Source of the DNA: an uncultured Lachnospiraceae bacterium
GTDB lineage: Bacteria; Bacillota; Clostridia; Lachnospirales; Lachnospiraceae
DNA: 64,000 nt
Assembly (NCBI GenBank): GCA_949948715.1
Contig: CATLGW010000008.1
Span: 1 to 64,000 of the forward strand
Reading direction: 5' to 3'
Program-made: the position numbers and the translations under genes
The notes under the pieces: model-generated
What the model was told of the DNA's origin: nothing
What the model saw: only the letters and a program-made list of their open reading frames with translations
The model's database searches: none
In this document: one piece after another, positions 44,108 to 53,687 of the stretch
How the letters are laid out: the number at the start of each line of letters is the position of its first letter
Numbering within the stretch: the stretch's first letter is position 1

Positions 44108-46411
44108 ATGACTGATAAATTGTATAAACTCATGAACTGGCCCAAGATAGAGGAGATCATTTACGGGGAGTGCGACGATCCCCATGCGCTGCTGGGCCCG
44201 CACAAGTCCGGTACGCAGACGCTTCTGCAGGCATATTTCCCGGGGGCAAGGGAAGTGAAGGTTCAGTGGGATGCACCTGAGGGGTATAAGGAGAAGAAGA
44301 TGGACCTGGCGGACGAGGAGGGGTATTTTGCGGTGCTTCTCCCCGGAAAGGATTTTAAGAGCGCGTCCTACCGCTATCATGTGAAATGGGAGGACGGCAA
44401 AGAGCTGTTCTCGGCGGATCCCTACCGTCATGAGCCTCAGATCACCGGCGAGGACCGGGAACGGTTCGCAAACGGCATCCATTACACGGTCTATGAGAAG
44501 CTGGGAGCGCATCCCATGACCCTTGGCGGCGACGAGGGGACCTACTTTGCCGTCTGGGCTCCCAATGCCCAGCGGGTCAGCGTGGTGGGAGATTTCAACG
44601 AATGGGACGGACGCGTCCATCAGATGCGCAGGCTGGGAGAGTCGGGGATCTTTGAAATCTTTGTGCCCGGAGCACGGTGCGGACTCAACTACAAATTTGA
44701 AATAAAGCTCAAAAGCGGCCTCACCTACCTGAAGGCGGATCCTTACGGCAACAGGGCGCAGCTTCGCCCGGATTCCGCCTCCGTGATCACGGATCTGAAC
44801 GGTTTCCGGTGGGAAGACGATAGCTTTATTCAAAACCGTGAAAAATTTCAGACCGGAAACGCCCCTGTCAGCATCTACGAGATGTACCTGGGATCCTTTG
44901 TGGAGCCGGGGGAGGGTGAGACTTACGCCAATTATCGGGATATTGCGCCCAGGGTGATCGAGTATGTGAAGGAGATGGGCTATACCCATGTGGAGCTGAT
45001 GCCTGTGATGGAGCATCCCTTTGACGGATCCTGGGGATATCAGGTCATTGGGTATTATGCTCCCACGGCCCGCTACGGCAGTCCCGAGGACTTTATGTAC
45101 TTTGTGAATGAGCTTCACAAGGCCGGGATCGGTGTGATCCTGGACTGGGTGCCCGCACATTTTCCCAGGGATACCTACGGATTGTCCAATTTTGACGGAA
45201 CCTGTCTCTATGAGCATCAGGATCCCAGGCAGGGATGCCATCCCCACTGGGGTACGCTGATCTACAATTACGGAAGGCCTCAGGTGGCCAACTATCTGAT
45301 CGCCAACGCCCTGTTCTGGGTGGAGAAATACCATGCGGACGGCATTCGCATGGATGCGGTGGCCAGTATGCTCTATCTGGATTACGGAAAGAACGACGGC
45401 GAGTGGGTGGCCAATATGTACGGGGGCAAGGAAAACCTGGAGGCCATAGAGATGATCAAGCACTTAAATTCCGTGCTGAAGAAGCGCAATCCTCATGTGC
45501 TGTCCATCGCCGAGGAGAGCACGGCGTTTCCGCTGATCACAGGCTCCCTGGAGGAGGGCGGCCTGGGATTTGATTTGAAATGGAATATGGGATTTATGAA
45601 CGATTACATTAATTATATCCAGTACGATCCCTATTTCAGAAGCCATCACCACGGCGAACTCACCTTCAGCATGGTCTACGCCTACAGCGAGAAATTTGTA
45701 CTGGTGTTCTCCCATGACGAGGTGGTGCACGGCAAAGCGACCATGATCGGCAAGATGCCGGGCGACAGAAGCCAGAAATTTGCCAATCTGCGCCTGACTT
45801 ACGCCTATATGATGACCCATCCCGGCAAGAAGCTTTTGTTTATGGGACAGGATATCGGAGAGTTTGACGAGTGGAACGAGGAGCGCCGGGTGGAGTGGGA
45901 ACTGAGGGAGAATCCCGAGCATCGGGGACTGGCTGCCATGGTGCGGGATCTGAACCGCCTCTACCGCACCAAGAGCGCGCTTTATGAGCTGGACGACCAG
46001 CCGGAGGGCTTTGAGTGGATCAACAGCATCTCAGGAAACGAGAGCTATCTGACATATCTGAGAAAGAGCGGCGACCCGGAGGATATGCTTCTGGTGGCGG
46101 CCAATTTCTCGGGGGTGCCCAGGGAGATCACCGTGGGTGTTCCCTTTGAGGGCAAATATAAGGAGATTTTCAATACGGACGATGTGAAGTACGGCGGAAG
46201 CGGCATGATAAACGAGCGGGTAAAAAAAGCAGCGGATTTGCGGTGGGATGACAGAATGCAGTCCGTCAAGGTCAAGCTGGCTCCCCTGTCCGTCAGCATC
46301 CTGCAGTTTATTCCCTACGAGGAGGAGGAGCTGGCCAAGGTCATCGAGCAGCGCATCCGCAAGGTGACGCCTGTCAAGAAGCGTTCGGGGAAGGAGATTT
46401 CCAGAATATGA
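44108..46411 (+). CDS. glgB: 1,4-alpha-glucan branching enzyme
   Basis: A 767-residue GH13 enzyme that makes alpha-1,6 branches in glycogen. A GlgB N-terminal domain (1-120, DPHALLGPHKSG) precedes a CBM48 domain (YFAVWAPNAQRVSVVGDFNEWDG), the catalytic barrel and a C-terminal beta domain. All catalytic residues are present: nucleophile in DGIRMDAVAS, acid in IAEESTAFP and the Asp in SHDEVVHGK. ATG 44108 has AAGGGAGGAAGACGG upstream. Other glycogen genes (glgC, glgA, glgP) are absent, while the GH13-like pseudoenzyme is 20 kb away. Confidence 0.97.
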   Translation: MTDKLYKLMNWPKIEEIIYGECDDPHALLGPHKSGTQTLLQAYFPGAREVKVQWDAPEGYKEKKMDLADEEGYFAVLLPGKDFKSASYRYHVKWEDGKELFSADPYRHEPQITGEDRERFANGIHYTVYEKLGAHPMTLGGDEGTYFAVWAPNAQRVSVVGDFNEWDGRVHQMRRLGESGIFEIFVPGARCGLNYKFEIKLKSGLTYLKADPYGNRAQLRPDSASVITDLNGFRWEDDSFIQNREKFQTGNAPVSIYEMYLGSFVEPGEGETYANYRDIAPRVIEYVKEMGYTHVELMPVMEHPFDGSWGYQVIGYYAPTARYGSPEDFMYFVNELHKAGIGVILDWVPAHFPRDTYGLSNFDGTCLYEHQDPRQGCHPHWGTLIYNYGRPQVANYLIANALFWVEKYHADGIRMDAVASMLYLDYGKNDGEWVANMYGGKENLEAIEMIKHLNSVLKKRNPHVLSIAEESTAFPLITGSLEEGGLGFDLKWNMGFMNDYINYIQYDPYFRSHHHGELTFSMVYAYSEKFVLVFSHDEVVHGKATMIGKMPGDRSQKFANLRLTYAYMMTHPGKKLLFMGQDIGEFDEWNEERRVEWELRENPEHRGLAAMVRDLNRLYRTKSALYELDDQPEGFEWINSISGNESYLTYLRKSGDPEDMLLVAANFSGVPREITVGVPFEGKYKEIFNTDDVKYGGSGMINERVKKAADLRWDDRMQSVKVKLAPLSVSILQFIPYEEEELAKVIEQRIRKVTPVKKRSGKEISRI

Positions 46412-47295
46412 TAACCGACGTGGATATGGCGCAGCCCCTGGAGGAACTGTTGGAGCCGTCCCTTTTGAAGGAGTTTTTGGAAAATCTGCCGGAGAAGGTT
46501 TTGAATCTGGGGCTGCGCATCCTGTTGGCGGCAGTGTTTTTCATAGTGGGTGTGCAGCTCATCAAGCTGCTTCGCCGCCTCTTACGCAAATCCATGACCC
46601 GGGCCGGCGCGGAGACGGGAGTTCTGCAGTTTGTGGACTCCTTTGTAAAGGGAGCCCTGTATGTGATGTTGGTCTTTATGCTGGCCTCCTATTTCGGGGT
46701 GGACGCTGCCAGCATCGTGGCGTTGGTGGGCTCAGCCGGCGTGGCCATCGGCCTGGCGGTGCAGGGAAGCCTGTCCAATCTGGCCGGGGGTGTGTTGATT
46801 CTCCTCCTGAAGCCATTTGTGGTGGGGGATTATATCTGTGAGAGCGCCACCGGTAAGGAGGGGACCGTAACCCAGATTCAGGTCTTCTATACCCGGCTGA
46901 TGACGCCGGACAACCGGATTATCGTTCTCCCAAACGGGAATCTGGCCAACACCAGCATCACAAACGTCACGGCGGCGCAGATCAGGCGCATGGACATCAG
47001 CGTGGATGTCTCCTACCGTGCCGATCTGAAGAAGGCCAAGGAGGTTCTGGGCAGGGTGCTGGAACAGGACGAAAAGGTGATGGAGGACAGGGAGCGTCTG
47101 GTCTTTGTGGATGAGCTGGGGGCCTCCGGCGTGCGCCTGGGCGTCAGATGCTGGTTTCGCAACGACGACTACTGGCCGGGCCGATGGAGGGTGACGGAGA
47201 ACTGTAAGCTGGCTCTGGACGAGGCAGGCATAGAGATCCCCTTCCCTCAGATGGACGTGCATTTGAAGGAAAAGATGCAGGAGAAAGCACCATAA
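46408..47295 (+). CDS. Small-conductance mechanosensitive channel, MscS family
   Basis: A 295-residue inner-membrane channel that releases solutes under hypo-osmotic stress. Three hydrophobic segments are seen; the last is the pore helix ASIVALVGSAGVAIGLAVQG with SLSNLAGGVLILLLKPF, the classic Gly/Ala pattern. A cytoplasmic beta domain follows with VLPNGNLANTSITNVT and YRADLKKAKEVL. The ATG overlaps the glgB stop as ATGA, so the pair is co-translated. A terminator follows. Confidence 0.92.
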   Translation: MITDVDMAQPLEELLEPSLLKEFLENLPEKVLNLGLRILLAAVFFIVGVQLIKLLRRLLRKSMTRAGAETGVLQFVDSFVKGALYVMLVFMLASYFGVDAASIVALVGSAGVAIGLAVQGSLSNLAGGVLILLLKPFVVGDYICESATGKEGTVTQIQVFYTRLMTPDNRIIVLPNGNLANTSITNVTAAQIRRMDISVDVSYRADLKKAKEVLGRVLEQDEKVMEDRERLVFVDELGASGVRLGVRCWFRNDDYWPGRWRVTENCKLALDEAGIEIPFPQMDVHLKEKMQEKAP

Positions 47296-47315
47296 AGGTC
47301 TAATAAGGATTTTTC

Positions 47316-47335
47316 GCAGGGAATCCTGCATTTTT
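47316..47335 (+). terminator. Terminator after the MscS gene
   Basis: GCAGG-GAAT-CCTGC followed by ATTTTT. A short stem with a reasonable T-run. A second hairpin without T-run (CGGCGGC 47343-47349 with GCCGCCG 47360-47366) follows. Confidence 0.6.
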
Positions 47336-47399
47336 ACGGCGTCGGCGGCAAGAATTTGAGCCGCCGGAAAGAAAAATTGTAAAAAAATAAAATTCATGG

Positions 47400-47428
47400 T
47401 TGCAAAATGGAAGAAGAACCTATATAAT
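47400..47428 (+). promoter_or_regulatory. Promoter of tRNA-Thr
   Basis: TTGCAA (47400-47405), 17 bases, TATAAT (47423-47428), ten bases before the first tRNA nucleotide. No discriminator-type GC stretch is evident. Confidence 0.8.
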
Positions 47429-47438
47429 ACAAATTGGT

Positions 47439-47511
47439 GCTGAAATAGCTCAGTTGGTAGAGCACTTCACTCGTAATGAAGGGGTCGTGGGTTCGAGTCC
47501 CATTTTCAGCT
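47439..47511 (+). tRNA. tRNA-Thr (anticodon CGT)
   Basis: A complete cloverleaf of 73 bases. Acceptor arms GCTGAAA and TTTCAGC pair over 7 bp, the D arm contains AGCTCAGTTGGTAGAGC, the anticodon stem CTTCA/TGAAG encloses the loop CTCGTAA with anticodon CGT at 47472-47474, and the T arm contains GTTCGAGTCC. The 3' CCA is not encoded. CGT reads ACG threonine codons. It stands alone with its own promoter and terminator. Confidence 0.95.
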
Positions 47512-47531
47512 TCCGCAAGATTCCCCTTTAT

Positions 47532-47571
47532 GTAAGAGCCGCAGGTTGTGAGAATGACCTGTGGCTTTTAC
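47532..47571 (+). terminator. Terminator after tRNA-Thr
   Basis: GTAAGAGCCGCAGGT (47532-47546) and ACCTGTGGCTTTTAC (47557-47571) pair over 15 positions with two G-T pairs. The TTTT lies within the arm. It faces the end of the convergent permease gene and may serve both strands. Confidence 0.75.
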
Positions 47572-47593
47572 CTTTGCACGGTTTTGAGAGCTT

Positions 47594-48409
47594 TCAGGTG
47601 CAGAATATTTTTTTTCGGATGTGATGCTCCAGCATCTGGATTCCCTTATAGAAGCCCATGGCGATAATGCACAAAAGCAGGATGCTGGTGATTACCAGGT
47701 CAAGCTGGAACACCTGGGAGCCGTATATGATCAGATACCCCAGCCCCCGTCTGGCGGCCAGAAATTCACCGATAATGACTCCCACCAAAGCAAGGCCGAT
47801 GTTGACCTTCGTGGTGCTGATCAGAATGGGGACGGAGCTGGGGAGCACCACCTTGCGGAAGGCGTCCCGTTTTCTGCCTCCCAGGGTTTGGATCAGGGTG
47901 AGCTTCTCCGGGTCGCACTGCTTAAATCCGGCGTAAAAGCTGATGATGGAGCCAAACAGCGCCACGGAGATCCCGGCCACGATGATGGTGGTGGCTCCGG
48001 TTCCCAGCCAGACGATAAATAACGGGGCCAGAGCCGATTTGGGCAGACTGTTTAAAATGACCAGGTAGGGCTCCAGGACCTCAGACAGCTTTTCCGAGTA
48101 CCACAGGGCGGTGGCTGCCGCCAGGCTGATGAGGAATACCAGAAAGAAGCTTAAGACGGTCTCAAACAGCGTGATGCCGATATGGAAGAAGATGGAGTGG
48201 TCCATGCTCAGCCGAATCAAAAGCTTTGCCACACGGCTGGGGCTGGAAAAGAAGAAGCTGTCGATCCATCCTCTGTCCGCGCTGATCTCCCACAGAAAAA
48301 ACAGCGCCAGAAACAGCACAATCCGCATGACGGCTATCTGAGTGTGGTGCCGACGATGATTTTTAATATATTTTTCCTGGTTTGTCAGGTTAGACTTCTT
48401 TGTTTTCAT
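47594..48409 (-). CDS. ABC transporter permease, SsuC/TauC/ThiX type
   Basis: A 271-residue membrane subunit with about six helices (first at about 28-44, VMRIVLFLALFFLWEIS). The EAA-like loop reads TLGGRKRDAFRKVVLPSSVP, followed by TKVNIGLALVGVIIGEFL and GLGYLIIYGSQVF, all typical of the nitrate/sulfonate/taurine importer class. It is translated after the ATPase with a 20-bp overlap. The substrate cannot be predicted; no binding protein is adjacent. Confidence 0.9.
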   Translation of the reverse strand: MKTKKSNLTNQEKYIKNHRRHHTQIAVMRIVLFLALFFLWEISADRGWIDSFFFSSPSRVAKLLIRLSMDHSIFFHIGITLFETVLSFFLVFLISLAAATALWYSEKLSEVLEPYLVILNSLPKSALAPLFIVWLGTGATTIIVAGISVALFGSIISFYAGFKQCDPEKLTLIQTLGGRKRDAFRKVVLPSSVPILISTTKVNIGLALVGVIIGEFLAARRGLGYLIIYGSQVFQLDLVITSILLLCIIAMGFYKGIQMLEHHIRKKIFCT

Positions 48410-49166
48410 TGGTCAATTCCTCCCAAAGCGTATTGAAATACTGGTTAAACTCCGGTGCGTTCCTGGCGGCCAGAGGATCGTCGTCAGCCAGGGTGAGACG
48501 GATGGGCAGATCCTTTTTCAGTCTCGCGGGCCGCCCCGACAGAATGATGACCCGGTCGGCCAGGCTGATGGCCTCGGACAGATCGTGGGTGATGAGAAGC
48601 ATGGTCTTTCCGGTAGCCCTGATCAGACGGCAGATATCGGCGGACACCATCAGCCTGGTCTGATAATCCAGGGCGCTGAAGGGTTCATCCATCAGAAGAA
48701 GCTGAGGATCCATGGCCAGGGTGCGGATAAGCGCCGCTCTCTGCTTCATTCCCCCGGAAAGCTCCCCGGGCCTTTTTTCGCGGAATTTGTCCAGGCCGTA
48801 GTCGATCAGAAGCTGATCCACATACAAAAGACGCTCCTCCGTCATCATATGGTTGATCTCCAGCCCCAGCGTCACGTTTTTGTAGACCGTACGCCATTCA
48901 AAGAGATGGTCGCGCTGCAGCATATACCCCACCCTGGGGTAGTGCAGGGAGCCGTCGGGATTGTTCACGATTATGGATCCCTGCTCCGGCTCCATGAGTC
49001 CCGCGATAATGGATAAAAGCGTTGATTTTCCGCAGCCGCTGGGGCCCACCACCGCCACAAACTCACCTACGCCCACACCGAAGGAAATGTTTTCGATGGC
49101 TTTGGTCTCACCGTGGAGACTGTGGTAGGAGTAGCCGATGTTTTTCAGTTCCAGTAGATTCTGCAT
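48390..49166 (-). CDS. ABC transporter ATPase, SsuB/TauB type
   Basis: A 258-residue ATPase with Walker A VGPSGCGKSTLL, signature LSGGMKQRAALIR, Walker B LLLMDEPFSALD and switch His in LLITHDLSEAISLADR. It is the first gene of a two-gene operon with the permease. Importers of this class need a periplasmic-type lipoprotein, which is missing here and must be encoded elsewhere if the system works. No leader riboswitch is recognised upstream. Confidence 0.93.
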   Translation of the reverse strand: MQNLLELKNIGYSYHSLHGETKAIENISFGVGVGEFVAVVGPSGCGKSTLLSIIAGLMEPEQGSIIVNNPDGSLHYPRVGYMLQRDHLFEWRTVYKNVTLGLEINHMMTEERLLYVDQLLIDYGLDKFREKRPGELSGGMKQRAALIRTLAMDPQLLLMDEPFSALDYQTRLMVSADICRLIRATGKTMLLITHDLSEAISLADRVIILSGRPARLKKDLPIRLTLADDDPLAARNAPEFNQYFNTLWEELTNENKEV

Positions 49167-49255
49167 AGAAAAACATAACCTCTTTACGCATATAATGTAG
49201 TTATTTTATTGTATGTGGAAAGGCGGCATTTGCTCCAAAATTCCCTGTGCAACAG

Positions 49256-49284
49256 TTGCAATCTTCCCCAGAATATGGTATCAT
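49256..49284 (+). promoter_or_regulatory. Promoter of argH
   Basis: TTGCAA (49256-49261), 17 bases, TATCAT (49279-49284), about 50 bp before the argH ATG. Confidence 0.55.
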
Positions 49285-49336
49285 CAGGTTTAGTTTTTAT
49301 TTTTTTAACATTCTTATTACGGACAGGAGAATGATT

Positions 49337-50731
49337 ATGGCACAGTTATGGGGGGGACGTTTCACCAAGGAGACGGACAGGCAGGTTTACGAGTTCAATG
49401 CCTCCATCAATTTTGATAAAAGGTTGTTTCACCAGGATATCGAGGGCAGCATCGCCCATGTGGTCATGCTGGCCAAGCAGGGGATCCTCACTATGGATGA
49501 GAAGGATTCCATCGTGAAGGGACTCACGGGCATACGGGAGGATGTGGACAGCGGCGTGCTCATGATTGACGGGGAGTGCGAGGACATTCACAGCTTTGTG
49601 GAGGCTCATTTGATCAGACGCATCGGCGATGCGGGCAAGAAGCTCCACACCGGCAGGAGCCGCAACGATCAGGTGGCTTTGGATATGCGTCTGTATACCA
49701 GGGAGCGGGTGCTTGAGACGGACGGACTTCTAAAGGAGCTGCTGACGGTTCTTTTGGACGCCATGGAGGGGAATCTGGACACCTTCATGCCGGGATTTAC
49801 GCATCTGCAGAAGGCGCAGCCCATCACTTTGGCGCATCATTACGGGGCCTATTTTGAGATGTTCCGCCGGGACAGAAGCAGGCTGAAGGATATATTTTAC
49901 CGCATGAATTATTGTCCCCTGGGGGCGGGAGCTCTGGCGGGCACCACCTATCCTCTGGATCGGTATTACACCGCGTCTCTCCTCGGCTTTGAGGGACCTA
50001 CCCTAAACAGCATCGATTCCGTGGCGGACAGGGATTATCTGATTGAGTTCTTGTCGGCCCTGTCCACCGTTATGATGCACCTGAGCCGTTTTGCGGAGGA
50101 GGTCATTCTCTGGAATTCCAATGAATATCAATTTGTTGAGATAGACGATGCTTATTCCACCGGGAGCAGCATTATGCCCCAGAAAAAGAATCCGGATATC
50201 GCGGAGCTTGTTCGGGGAAAGACGGGACGGGTGTACGGGGCCCTGATGAGTTTGCTCACCACCATGAAGGGACTGCCCCTGGCCTACAACAAGGATATGC
50301 AGGAGGACAAGGAGACGGCCTTCGATGCCATGGACACCGTGAGAGACTGTCTGACACTTTTTACCGGCATGATCGGCACCATGAAGTTTCGCAGGGAGCG
50401 CATGGAGAGAAGCGCCAAAAGCGGTTTTTCCAATGCCACGGACGCGGCGGACTATCTGGTAGGGAAGGGAGTCCCCTTCCGGGATGCCCACGGCGTTATC
50501 GGCAGACTGGTGCTGTACTGCTTAGAGAAGGATACCTCCATAGACGCCTTGAGCTTAGAGGAGCTCCAAGGGATCAGCGATAAATTCGGACCTGATTTTT
50601 ACGAAGCGGTGGCGTTAAAGACCTGCGTGGAGAAACGTCTGACCGTGGGCGCTCCGGGCTCCCAGGCCATGGGGCAGGTGATCGCCCAGTACCGAAGGTA
50701 TCTGAAAGAAAACGATATACAGATGGGTTGA
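49337..50731 (+). CDS. argH: Argininosuccinate lyase
   Basis: A 464-residue enzyme that splits argininosuccinate into arginine and fumarate. It begins MAQLWGGRFTKETDRQVYEF and carries the signature GSSIMPQKKNPDIAELVRGKTGR (catalytic Ser loop), HTGRSRNDQVALDMRLY and TFMPGFTHLQKAQPITLAHH. ATG 49337 is seven bases after AGGAG; an ATG at 49331 is too close to it. argG is not in the window. asd follows after 40 bp. Confidence 0.97.
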   Translation: MAQLWGGRFTKETDRQVYEFNASINFDKRLFHQDIEGSIAHVVMLAKQGILTMDEKDSIVKGLTGIREDVDSGVLMIDGECEDIHSFVEAHLIRRIGDAGKKLHTGRSRNDQVALDMRLYTRERVLETDGLLKELLTVLLDAMEGNLDTFMPGFTHLQKAQPITLAHHYGAYFEMFRRDRSRLKDIFYRMNYCPLGAGALAGTTYPLDRYYTASLLGFEGPTLNSIDSVADRDYLIEFLSALSTVMMHLSRFAEEVILWNSNEYQFVEIDDAYSTGSSIMPQKKNPDIAELVRGKTGRVYGALMSLLTTMKGLPLAYNKDMQEDKETAFDAMDTVRDCLTLFTGMIGTMKFRRERMERSAKSGFSNATDAADYLVGKGVPFRDAHGVIGRLVLYCLEKDTSIDALSLEELQGISDKFGPDFYEAVALKTCVEKRLTVGAPGSQAMGQVIAQYRRYLKENDIQMG

Positions 50732-50771
50732 GAGGCAAATAGAGCGCATATGCTTGGAAAGTGAGGAAAAA

Positions 50772-51857
50772 ATGAGCGAAAAGTTAAAGGTTGGCGTGTT
50801 AGGCGGCACGGGTATGGTGGGACAGAGATTCGTCTCCCTCCTGGAGAATCATCCCTGGTTTGAGGTGACGACCATTGCGGCGAGCCCCCGGTCCGCGGGA
50901 AAGACCTACGAGGAGGCCGTGGGAAGCCGGTGGAAGATGGACACGCCCATGCCTGAGGCGGTGAAGGGCCTGATCGTAAAGAATGTAAACGAGGTGGAGC
51001 AGGTTGCCGCCGAGGTAGACTTTGTGTTCAGCGCGGTGGATATGACCAAGGAGGAGATCCGTCAGATCGAGGAGGCCTATGCCAGGGCAGAGACTCCCGT
51101 GGTCTCCAACAACAGCGCTCACAGGTGGACTCCCGACGTGCCCATGATGGTTCCCGAGATCAATCCTGAGCATATGGAAGTAATTCCCTTCCAGAAAAAG
51201 CGTCTGGGGACCGCCAGGGGATTTATGGCGGTAAAGCCCAACTGCTCCATTCAGAGCTATGCCCCGGTTTTGAATGCCTGGAAGGAGTTTGAGCCCACTC
51301 AGGTGGTAGCCACCACCTATCAGGCCATCTCCGGCGCGGGCAAGACCTTTAAGGACTGGCCGGAGATGGTGGGGAATGTGATTCCCTACATCGGCGGCGA
51401 GGAGGAAAAGAGCGAGAAGGAGCCCCTGCGCATCTGGGGCACGCTGCAGGACGGCGTGATCGTACCCGCCCAGGCTCCCCTGATCACCTGTCAGTGCATC
51501 CGCGTACCGGTGTTAAACGGACATACTGCGGCGGTGTTTGTGAACTTTAAGGATAAGCCGGAGAAGGCGGCCCTGATCGAGAAGATTTGCTCCTACAGCG
51601 GCGAGCCCCAGCGCCTGGGCCTTCCCAGCGCTCCGAAGCAGTTTATCCAGTACCTGGAGGAAGATAACAGGCCTCAGGTGGCCCTGGATGTGGATTTCGA
51701 GAACGGAATGGGCGTCAGTGTGGGCAGACTTCGGGAGGACAGCCTTTTTGACTATAAGTTTGTGGGCCTTTCCCACAACACGGTGCGGGGCGCCGCCGGC
51801 GGCGCGGTGCTGTGCGCAGAGCTTTTGAAGGCAGCCGGTTATATATCCGCCAAATAG
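50772..51857 (+). CDS. asd: Aspartate-semialdehyde dehydrogenase
   Basis: A 361-residue NADPH enzyme that makes aspartate semialdehyde for lysine, threonine and methionine. Seen are VGVLGGTGMVGQRFVSLL, the active-site Cys in AVKPNCSIQSYAPVL, TYQAISGAG and the catalytic His in FVGLSHNTVRGAAGG. Length and the VKPNCSIQ form match the archaeal/fungal-type subgroup, which is common in clostridia. GAGGAAAAA precedes ATG 50772; a TTG at 50754 is unlikely. Confidence 0.96.
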   Translation: MSEKLKVGVLGGTGMVGQRFVSLLENHPWFEVTTIAASPRSAGKTYEEAVGSRWKMDTPMPEAVKGLIVKNVNEVEQVAAEVDFVFSAVDMTKEEIRQIEEAYARAETPVVSNNSAHRWTPDVPMMVPEINPEHMEVIPFQKKRLGTARGFMAVKPNCSIQSYAPVLNAWKEFEPTQVVATTYQAISGAGKTFKDWPEMVGNVIPYIGGEEEKSEKEPLRIWGTLQDGVIVPAQAPLITCQCIRVPVLNGHTAAVFVNFKDKPEKAALIEKICSYSGEPQRLGLPSAPKQFIQYLEEDNRPQVALDVDFENGMGVSVGRLREDSLFDYKFVGLSHNTVRGAAGGAVLCAELLKAAGYISAK

Positions 51858-51947
51858 AAGAGCTGAATTGCTACCATCACGAGAAAGGGCATATGGGTAC
51901 GGACACCGGGCGGTGACGCGGGACGGCCATAGGGAGATTATCACATT

Positions 51948-53675
51948 ATGAATGAAATGCGCTATCAATTGGACCTTTTGAAAGCGATGAACCAAAAGTT
52001 GAATGCCAAGGAGCGTATGTATCGGCTGATCTGCGACACCGCCGAAAATGCATACCTGTATTATGCCTTTGACCGGGATGAGGTGTTCACCCTGGGAAGA
52101 TGGGATGACTTTTTTGATTTTGACATCAAGGAGAGCCGGGATATTCCCCGTCTCTTTGACGCCGTGGAGGAGACCTATATGATGCCTCTGCGGGACGTTT
52201 TGTTTGCGGAGAAGAACCATCAGGGGGAAGCCTCCGTGGAGTGCCTGATGAAGGACAGGAGAAGCTGGGTGAGGTTTCGCGTGGACATAGTCTACGACGA
52301 GGATGACAAGCCCGTGGACAAGGTGGTCTGTGCGGAAAATATTTCCAAGATGAAGACCCAGAAGGACGAGCTGATGTACATGGCGTATTACGACGGCATC
52401 ACCGGCCTGTACAACCGAAATTATTTCGTGCGCCTTCTGGCAGAATTTCTGCGCCGGGCGGCCGAGACTAAGACCATCGTCAGCGTAATTCTCATCGATA
52501 TAGACGACTTCAGAAAGATCAACGACGGCATCGGCATGATTGTGGGGGACGAGCTGGTGCAGCAGTTCGGAAGCTTTTTGAAGGATTTCGAGTCGGAAAA
52601 TGTTCTGGTATGTCATATGAACAGTGACGTGTACTGCATGGCCATCTATGACCCTGTGGGAAGCCGCAGTGTGGAGCACATCCACAAACAGATACAGCGC
52701 CGCGTCAAGGAACCTTTCCAGCTCAGCAGCGGACACCTTCTGCAGATCACGGTGAGTATGGGCGTGGCGGAGTACCCGGAGGCATCCACCTCGGCTCTGG
52801 AGCTGATCAACTGTGCCGAGATCGTTATGTTTAAGAGCAAGACAATGGGGAAGAATACCATTCAGTATTTCGATGCTCCCATATTGAATGAGTTCATTCA
52901 CAATGTGGAAATTGAGAACAAGCTGAAGGAGGCTGTGTTCCAAAACAATTTTGTCATGCATTTCCAGCCCCAGTATTTCACGGACGGCCGAAAGCTTCGG
53001 GGCATGGAGGCGCTGATCCGGTGGAAGGACAACGGGGACCACACCATGATCAGTCCCGCCACCTTTATCCCTATCGCGGAGAAAAACGGAGCCATCATTC
53101 CCATCGGGAACTGGGTGGTGGAGCAGAGTATCAGACAGTATGCCGAATGGCGGGAGAAGTACGGCGTGGATTTTATTATGTCCATCAATATATCCGCGCT
53201 TCAGTACGGCAGGGAAAATTTTGTGTCCTTCCTGATGGGACTTTTGGAGAAATATCAGGTGAACGCCTCACAGATTGAGCTGGAGATCACGGAGAGCATT
53301 TTGATCAGCGACTTCAAGGGCGTGTCCGAAAAATTGATGCTTCTGCGGGGGAGCGGCATCCGCATCTCACTGGATGATTTCGGAACCGGATTTTCCTCCC
53401 TTTCCTATCTGAAGAAGCTGCCCATTGACACGCTGAAGATCGACAAATCCTTTATCGACACTGTGCTGACGGACACGGCAACCAGAATTATCACGGAATC
53501 CATTATCAACATGGTGAAGACTTTAGGGTTTGAATCCATTGCGGAGGGCGTGGAGCAGGAGCAGCAGTTTGAATATCTGCGCACCGTGGGCTGCGATGTG
53601 ATACAGGGATTTTTGCTGGGCAGGCCCCAGCCTCCGGAGGATATCGAGAGGCTTCTGGAAGAATTAAAAGATTAA
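51948..53675 (+). CDS. Signalling protein with PAS-like, degenerate GGDEF and EAL domains
   Basis: A 575-residue cytosolic protein. An N-terminal sensor-like region (about 1-145) is followed by a GGDEF domain (about 146-310, DGITGLYNRNYFVRLLAEF, ILIDIDDFRKINDGIG) in which the signature position reads MNSDVY and not GGDEF. An intact EAL domain follows (about 320-575: MEALIRW, INISALQ, ELEITES, SLDDFGTGFSSL, KIDKSFI, EGVE). It probably hydrolyses c-di-GMP and cannot make it. AGGGAG lies 11 bases before the ATG, a rather long distance. topB follows after 12 bp. Confidence 0.92.
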   Translation: MNEMRYQLDLLKAMNQKLNAKERMYRLICDTAENAYLYYAFDRDEVFTLGRWDDFFDFDIKESRDIPRLFDAVEETYMMPLRDVLFAEKNHQGEASVECLMKDRRSWVRFRVDIVYDEDDKPVDKVVCAENISKMKTQKDELMYMAYYDGITGLYNRNYFVRLLAEFLRRAAETKTIVSVILIDIDDFRKINDGIGMIVGDELVQQFGSFLKDFESENVLVCHMNSDVYCMAIYDPVGSRSVEHIHKQIQRRVKEPFQLSSGHLLQITVSMGVAEYPEASTSALELINCAEIVMFKSKTMGKNTIQYFDAPILNEFIHNVEIENKLKEAVFQNNFVMHFQPQYFTDGRKLRGMEALIRWKDNGDHTMISPATFIPIAEKNGAIIPIGNWVVEQSIRQYAEWREKYGVDFIMSINISALQYGRENFVSFLMGLLEKYQVNASQIELEITESILISDFKGVSEKLMLLRGSGIRISLDDFGTGFSSLSYLKKLPIDTLKIDKSFIDTVLTDTATRIITESIINMVKTLGFESIAEGVEQEQQFEYLRTVGCDVIQGFLLGRPQPPEDIERLLEELKD

Positions 53676-53687
53676 GGACGGCATTTT

